Source of the DNA: Rickettsiales bacterium | GTDB taxonomy: Bacteria > Pseudomonadota > Alphaproteobacteria > Rickettsiales > UBA998 | Direction of reading: 5' to 3' | Length of the DNA stretch: 10,768 nt | Assembly: GCA_019749855.1 (NCBI GenBank) | Contig: JAIEPI010000095.1 | Location: 1-10,768 of the forward strand | In this document: one piece after another, positions 7,799 to 10,768 of the stretch | Numbering within the stretch: the stretch's first letter is position 1 | How the letters are laid out: every line of letters begins with the position of its first letter | Made by a program: the position numbers and the translations under genes | Notes under the pieces: generated by a model | What the model was told of the DNA's origin: nothing | What the model saw: the letters and a program-made list of their open reading frames with translations, nothing else | Databases searched by the model: none

Positions 7799-8087
7799 TC
7801 ATTCGGGCGATGACGAATTAAGTTCCAATTGGCGCTTGTACTTAACGAAGAAAGTGCCGCTTGTCACGAGGTTCTTGTGTATGACGACTCCACCATCGTT
7901 GATGGGCACGATATGCGTCCAAGGTACAGGACTTACGCACTCCACACTTCCATCGTTCACATCTGTGTTGACTGCTTTATTCGGTTAGAGTCAACTTTGG
8001 TATGGTAAGCGGACCGCCAAGGGCAAAGCCATATTTCTGTGCAAGCGATTGTAAATATTGGCTTTCGACCCAGGCCACCTCGCTATC
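7799..8087 (-). pseudogene. Probable decayed gene remnant: two abutting reading frames
   Basis: The 7777-8182 gap holds no intact gene I recognise. On the minus strand two open stretches follow each other in different frames. The first (8087-7977, 36 codons, includes YLQSLAQKYGFALGG) has a stop upstream at 8090-8088 and no ATG. The second (7984-7799, 61 codons, includes WTHIVPINDGGVV and TSGTFFVKYKRQLEL) has a stop just before it and no ATG. They overlap by a few bases at 7977-7984, so one frameshift would join them into about 97 codons. Their residue composition looks protein-like, but the family is not recognised. The 5' end coincides with a sharp change to AT-rich sequence at about 8088. 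A 77-codon plus-strand frame covers part of the same DNA and looks less natural. It could also be non-coding leader DNA of guaB. Confidence 0.35.
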
Positions 8088-8144
8088 TTAATAAAACGTA
8101 TTAAGATTATATTACATTCTAATTAGCTTCATCAATTCTTAATA
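8085..8144. promoter_or_regulatory. Putative operator/promoter region: three TCTTAATA motifs
   Basis: A perfect 9-base inverted repeat, ATCTTAATA (8085-8093) and TATTAAGAT (8099-8107), with a 5-base spacer, lies about 80 bases before the metalloprotease gene. A third copy of TCTTAATA appears at 8137-8144 as part of TCTTAATAAGA, itself a short palindrome. A -10-like TCTAAT (8118-8123, five of six) lies between the copies; no convincing -35 is seen, and the inverted repeat falls where a -35 would be. This layout suggests a dimeric regulator site over an otherwise weak promoter, but AT-rich DNA makes such matches easier by chance. A clear ribosome binding site AGAGGG (8171-8176) follows, 6 bases before the ATG. 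Confidence 0.45.
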
Positions 8145-8182
8145 AGATGTGAATAAAATATGAATATTGAAGAGGGCATATT

Positions 8183-9514
8183 ATGACAGAGCAACAAAAT
8201 TTCCAATGGCGGGATTACGCCCGCGTCAGCGTTGAGGATCCCAATCAACGCGCCGCCCTGGAGCGCACGCTCGATCTCATTGCCCAAACCCCGGAAGGCC
8301 GCACGCTGCTTCAACGAGCGCGCGATAACGTTGGCATACCGGTGGAAATCCGAACAGACGGACGATTTACGTTTGGTGACCGAAGCTATGACGTTTCTGG
8401 CCAACCAGGGCGGGCCATTATCCAACAGGATGGACGCGATGGCTGGGGCAGCGGCATTCAAATTGACCCTACACGTTTCGCACGGCAAGACGTACTGGCG
8501 CAAGGCGGAACCTCACTGGCGCTGACGGGAACGCTGGGGCATGAGCTTCACCATATTGGCAATCCTCAAGAACATCCGCGGGCCATGTATCAACAGTTCG
8601 TAGATACGACAGAGCAGGTCGCGCGCGATGCGCTGGCACGCTCCTCCAACCTTCCCACCGAAACACGCGACCAAATGGCACGCGAGATGGCGGAGCATAT
8701 GCGCCAGCAGCTTGGCATCACACCGGAGAATATGGGAACGCTGAGCTTAGAAACATCTGACTTACACCATCAGTTAGATCATTACCTGAGGGGAAATGAT
8801 CCCTTCAACAGATCAATGATGGAGGCACGCGCACGAAGTTATGGCCCAGGCTATGCCTTTAGCGAAACAGTCGATGACTTTATCCAGCGTGCGGCGGCTC
8901 GGCATGGCGTTTCAGAGTCTGATATCCGTGTCGATACATCTGCCGGACCTTCAACCGATGGTCCGCTTTATGAAGCAGGTAGGCCTTCTTCTGATGGATC
9001 AACCATGGAAATGGAAGCCTGCACCTCGTGTTGCGCTGGTGGGGCATGTGGTCAGCATGAGCATGCGCCCTCCACACCTCCCGCAACAGAGGCATCACCG
9101 GGTGCTGAAAGGCCTCAGGTAGATTCCACGGCAGGCGCCACCGGGGATCAGCCAGATGAAAATCCTCCCCGAACAGATTCCTCCGCTTTGCCCACCCTGC
9201 CAAGCGCCCCTCCTAGACCACCGGGAGAAGCCTCGAGCATGACCTCCTTAACTCCTCGTCAAGAAGGAGCAGCCGTGCGCGCTGAAAATGAATTAATGAG
9301 CCGCAATTTTTGTGATAGTGAGCGTCAGGGTTACAGTGACCACGGCCATATGTCACGGCCGGATCGGCAAGGGTTACTGGAGGGTTTATGTCGTCCAGCA
9401 GGAATAGAGTACTCCCCTACCGACGCAGAAGCAGGGCAGCTGGGCTCACCACGAGATCCCGCCGCCCATCAGCAGCGACGCGGCTCGGAGAGCCGAGCCC
9501 CAGCAGGGCAATAA
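8183..9514 (+). CDS. Putative HExxH metalloprotease with Cys/His cluster, possibly effector-like
   Basis: I do not recognise this 443-residue protein by name. The N-terminal half (about 1-245) looks like a zinc metallopeptidase domain: a helical start (DYARVSVEDPNQRAALERTL), a GWGSGIQIDP segment (87-96), then GTLGHELHHIGN with HExxH at 120-124 (His120, Glu121, His124). Glu214 in SMMEARARSYG could be the third zinc ligand. A glycine-rich strand followed by HExxH recalls the NleD-type (M91) effector peptidases, but this is resemblance by eye. Next comes a compact cluster C-x2-C-C-x4-C-x2-H-x-H (Cys280 to His294), then a Pro/Ser/Thr-rich, probably disordered stretch (295-355), and a hydrophilic tail with Cys377, Cys403 and an Arg-rich end (R424, R432, R433, R438). 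There is no signal peptide or membrane segment. The start at 8183 has a good ribosome binding site (AGAGGG). It stands alone, divergent from guaB and convergent with nrdB (11-base gap), behind an AT-rich upstream region. That suggests an acquired accessory gene. Secretion and substrate are unknown. Confidence 0.75.
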   Translation: MTEQQNFQWRDYARVSVEDPNQRAALERTLDLIAQTPEGRTLLQRARDNVGIPVEIRTDGRFTFGDRSYDVSGQPGRAIIQQDGRDGWGSGIQIDPTRFARQDVLAQGGTSLALTGTLGHELHHIGNPQEHPRAMYQQFVDTTEQVARDALARSSNLPTETRDQMAREMAEHMRQQLGITPENMGTLSLETSDLHHQLDHYLRGNDPFNRSMMEARARSYGPGYAFSETVDDFIQRAAARHGVSESDIRVDTSAGPSTDGPLYEAGRPSSDGSTMEMEACTSCCAGGACGQHEHAPSTPPATEASPGAERPQVDSTAGATGDQPDENPPRTDSSALPTLPSAPPRPPGEASSMTSLTPRQEGAAVRAENELMSRNFCDSERQGYSDHGHMSRPDRQGLLEGLCRPAGIEYSPTDAEAGQLGSPRDPAAHQQRRGSESRAPAGQ

Positions 9515-9525
9515 CAGAAAGCCCC

Positions 9526-10485
9526 CTACGCGAACGCCTCTTCCCAGCTCCCCGTGGTGGCGGCTTTGGTGTATTCCGTCACGCGGTTTTCGAAGAAATT
9601 CGTGTGCTCGACACCGTTCAGAATATCATCCATCCACGGCAGCGGGTTCTTCGAGATGTTGTAGAGCGGCTGCATGCCAAGCTGGGCTAAACGGCGATCC
9701 CCAATGTAGCGAATGTAGGATTTCACCTCTTGCGGGGTGAGCCCTTCAATGCCACCGACGCTGAACGCCAGATCAATGAAGGCATCCTCAAGGGAAATGA
9801 TTTTGTGGCAGATCTTGTACAGCTCGCGGTTCAGTTCATCATCCGCCACTTCGGGATTCTCATGCAGGAAGGTGCGGAACAGGCGAATGATCGACTGCGT
9901 GTGCAGCGTCTCATCGCGCGCCGACCACGCCACAATCTGCCCCATGCCCTTCATTTTACCAAAGCGCTGGAAATTCAGCAAAATGGCAAATGAGGCAAAC
10001 AGCTGCAGCCCCTCGGTGAAAGCGCCAAACGCAGCCAGCGTGATGGCAATGGAGCGCTTATCATCTACATTGAAGGAGTGCATGTAGTCATATTTGTCCT
10101 TCATTTCCTTGTACTTAAGGAATGCGGCGTATTCTGTTTCCGGAATGCCCAGCGTATCCAGCAGATGCGAATACGCGGCGATGTGGATGGTCTCCATATT
10201 GGAGAAAGCGGCCAGCATCATCTGCACTTCGGTGGGCTGGAACACCTTGGAATAATGGCGCATGTAGCAGTTATTGACCTCAATATCCGACTGGGTGAAG
10301 AAGCGGAAAATCTGCGTGAGCAGGTGCTTTTCATCGGGCGTGAGGTTGGCTTTCCAATCCTTCACATCATCCGCCAGCGGCACTTCCTCCGGCAGCCAGT
10401 GAATGCGCTGCTGCATCAGCCACGCCTCATAGGCCCACGGATATTGGAACGGCTTGTAGATCGGTTTTGAATCAAGAAGTGACAT
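9526..10485 (-). CDS. nrdB: Ribonucleoside-diphosphate reductase class Ia, beta subunit
   Basis: NrdB carries the di-iron/tyrosyl radical cofactor that starts reduction of ribonucleoside diphosphates by NrdA, giving dNTPs for DNA synthesis. The protein has 319 residues. Ligand positions typical of the ferritin-like fold are present: Asp67/Glu69 in QSDIEV, Glu98 and His101 in METIH, Glu158 in FTEGL, Glu192 and His195 in DETLH. The radical tyrosine is Tyr105, four residues after the first His as in E. coli (His118, Tyr122). The C-terminal tail (ENRVTEYTKAATTGSW and beyond) is the part that docks into NrdA. The start at 10485 is chosen because AAGAGGG lies 7 bases upstream; a more distal in-frame ATG at 10512 lies inside a repeat unit. 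It follows nrdA on the same strand, and the two are presumably cotranscribed through the repeat-bearing spacer. Confidence 0.96.
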   Translation of the reverse strand: MSLLDSKPIYKPFQYPWAYEAWLMQQRIHWLPEEVPLADDVKDWKANLTPDEKHLLTQIFRFFTQSDIEVNNCYMRHYSKVFQPTEVQMMLAAFSNMETIHIAAYSHLLDTLGIPETEYAAFLKYKEMKDKYDYMHSFNVDDKRSIAITLAAFGAFTEGLQLFASFAILLNFQRFGKMKGMGQIVAWSARDETLHTQSIIRLFRTFLHENPEVADDELNRELYKICHKIISLEDAFIDLAFSVGGIEGLTPQEVKSYIRYIGDRRLAQLGMQPLYNISKNPLPWMDDILNGVEHTNFFENRVTEYTKAATTGSWEEAFA

Positions 10486-10492
10486 AGTTTTT

Positions 10493-10499
10493 CCCTCTT
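10493..10499 (-). promoter_or_regulatory. Ribosome binding site fixing the nrdB start
   Basis: AAGAGGG on the minus strand, 7 bases before the ATG at 10485. It supports the shorter nrdB start over the in-frame ATG at 10512, which would add nine residues encoded largely by this site and the flanking repeat. Confidence 0.7.
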
Positions 10500-10507
10500 T
10501 TTCTATT

Positions 10508-10578
10508 GTCATTTCCGCGAAGGCGGGAATCTATTTACTTATATCTAACCTCTGGATTCCCGCTTTCGCGGGAATGAC
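10508..10578. repeat. Inverted pair of ATTCCC-N8-GGGAAT-type repeat units
   Basis: Two 24-base units, 10508-10531 and 10555-10578, are reverse complements with two mismatches, separated by 23 bases. Each unit is itself a small palindrome: the right copy reads ATTCCCGCTTTCGCGGGAAT, the left has one arm altered to ATTTCC. This ATTCCC-N8-GGGAAT form matches the widespread repeat class called dRS3 in Neisseria, with similar units dispersed in other proteobacteria. The pair fills most of the nrdA-nrdB spacer and in RNA could fold into one long hairpin, affecting nrdB expression or mRNA stability relative to nrdA. Confidence 0.85.
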
Positions 10579-10587
10579 GGGTCTATT

Positions 10588-10768
10588 TTACTGACACGCT
10601 AAGCACTCATCATACTTGTTGTCCGATGTCTCCGCCGCAACAGGTTGGCGCTCCTTCTTCAGCAGCGACATTTCCAGCTGGATAGCCGGTGCCTCGGCAT
10701 TATTGTGCCCTTTCTCAGCGCGCTGCAGCGAGGTGGAGCGGCAATAATACAAGCTCTTCAGGCCCTTC
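10588..10768 (-). CDS. nrdA: Ribonucleoside-diphosphate reductase alpha subunit, C-terminal end (partial)
   Basis: The last 59 codons of the catalytic subunit, running off the right edge of the window. The visible part includes KGLKSLYYCRSTSLQRAE, typical of the NrdA C-terminal region, then a flexible linker and the terminal DECLACQ. The CxxC pair is the shuttle disulfide that passes electrons from thioredoxin or glutaredoxin to the active site. The stop TAA lies at 10588-10590. Just downstream come the inverted repeat pair and nrdB, the usual nrdA-nrdB order. Confidence 0.93.
   Translation of the reverse strand, partial: KGLKSLYYCRSTSLQRAEKGHNNAEAPAIQLEMSLLKKERQPVAAETSDNKYDECLACQ

Noticed and set aside
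7755..7988. 77-codon plus-strand open frame across the guaB start
   Set aside because: It overlaps the guaB start antisense, lacks a ribosome binding site, and its composition is less protein-like than the opposite strand.
9482..9499. GC-rich hairpin (7-base-pair stem GGCTCGG, loop AGAG) at the end of the metalloprotease gene as a terminator
   Set aside because: It lies in the coding region and no T run follows on either strand; it may still pause transcription between the convergent genes.
10486..10512. ATG at 10512 as the nrdB start
   Set aside because: It lies in the repeat unit, and the good ribosome binding site is downstream, before the ATG at 10485.
1..10768. tRNA, rRNA, CRISPR array, insertion sequence or phage integrase
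   Set aside because: None was seen on reading both strands; the only repeat structures are the inverted pair in the nrd spacer and the short motifs before 8183.

Overview
The window looks like chromosomal DNA of an alphaproteobacterium with moderate GC. The ClpA, DUF-type M23 peptidase plus bactofilin, GuaB-RsmB pair, and NrdA/NrdB sequences all have an alphaproteobacterial flavour. The genus cannot be fixed from sequence alone. A host-associated or predatory lineage is possible, because one gene resembles effector-type metalloproteases, but that is inference.

Layout. Positions 3-2354 (+) hold nearly all of clpA, with the first few codons outside the window. It ends at a strong intrinsic terminator (2397-2427) that lies inside the signal-peptide coding region of the next gene, a small exported trypsin-like serine protease (2365-3111, +). 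Convergent to it, on the minus strand, are an M23 peptidase anchored in the inner membrane (3563-4729) and an overlapping bactofilin gene (3136-3582), a likely cell-shape module. A 180-base gap with a candidate promoter and the rsmB terminator separates these from guaB (6298-7776, -) and rsmB (4910-6214, -). The guaB-rsmB spacer folds into a hairpin that is stable only in the minus-strand RNA.

The accessory-looking part is 7777-9514. About 400 bases between guaB and the next gene contain two abutting minus-strand reading frames that look like a decayed gene, then an abruptly AT-rich segment with three copies of an 8-base motif, two of them in a perfect inverted repeat. This leads into an unrecognised 443-codon gene (8183-9514, +) encoding an HExxH metalloprotease-like domain, a Cys/His cluster and a long Pro/Ser/Thr-rich linker. 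It is the best candidate for something undescribed.

The right end is the class Ia ribonucleotide reductase operon on the minus strand: the C-terminal 59 codons of nrdA (10588-10768) and complete nrdB (9526-10485). The roughly 100-base spacer holds a pair of inverted repeat units of the ATTCCC-N8-GGGAAT kind.

Functionally, most of the window is housekeeping: proteolysis, wall shaping, rRNA methylation, GMP and dNTP synthesis. The metalloprotease gene and its upstream region are the exception.
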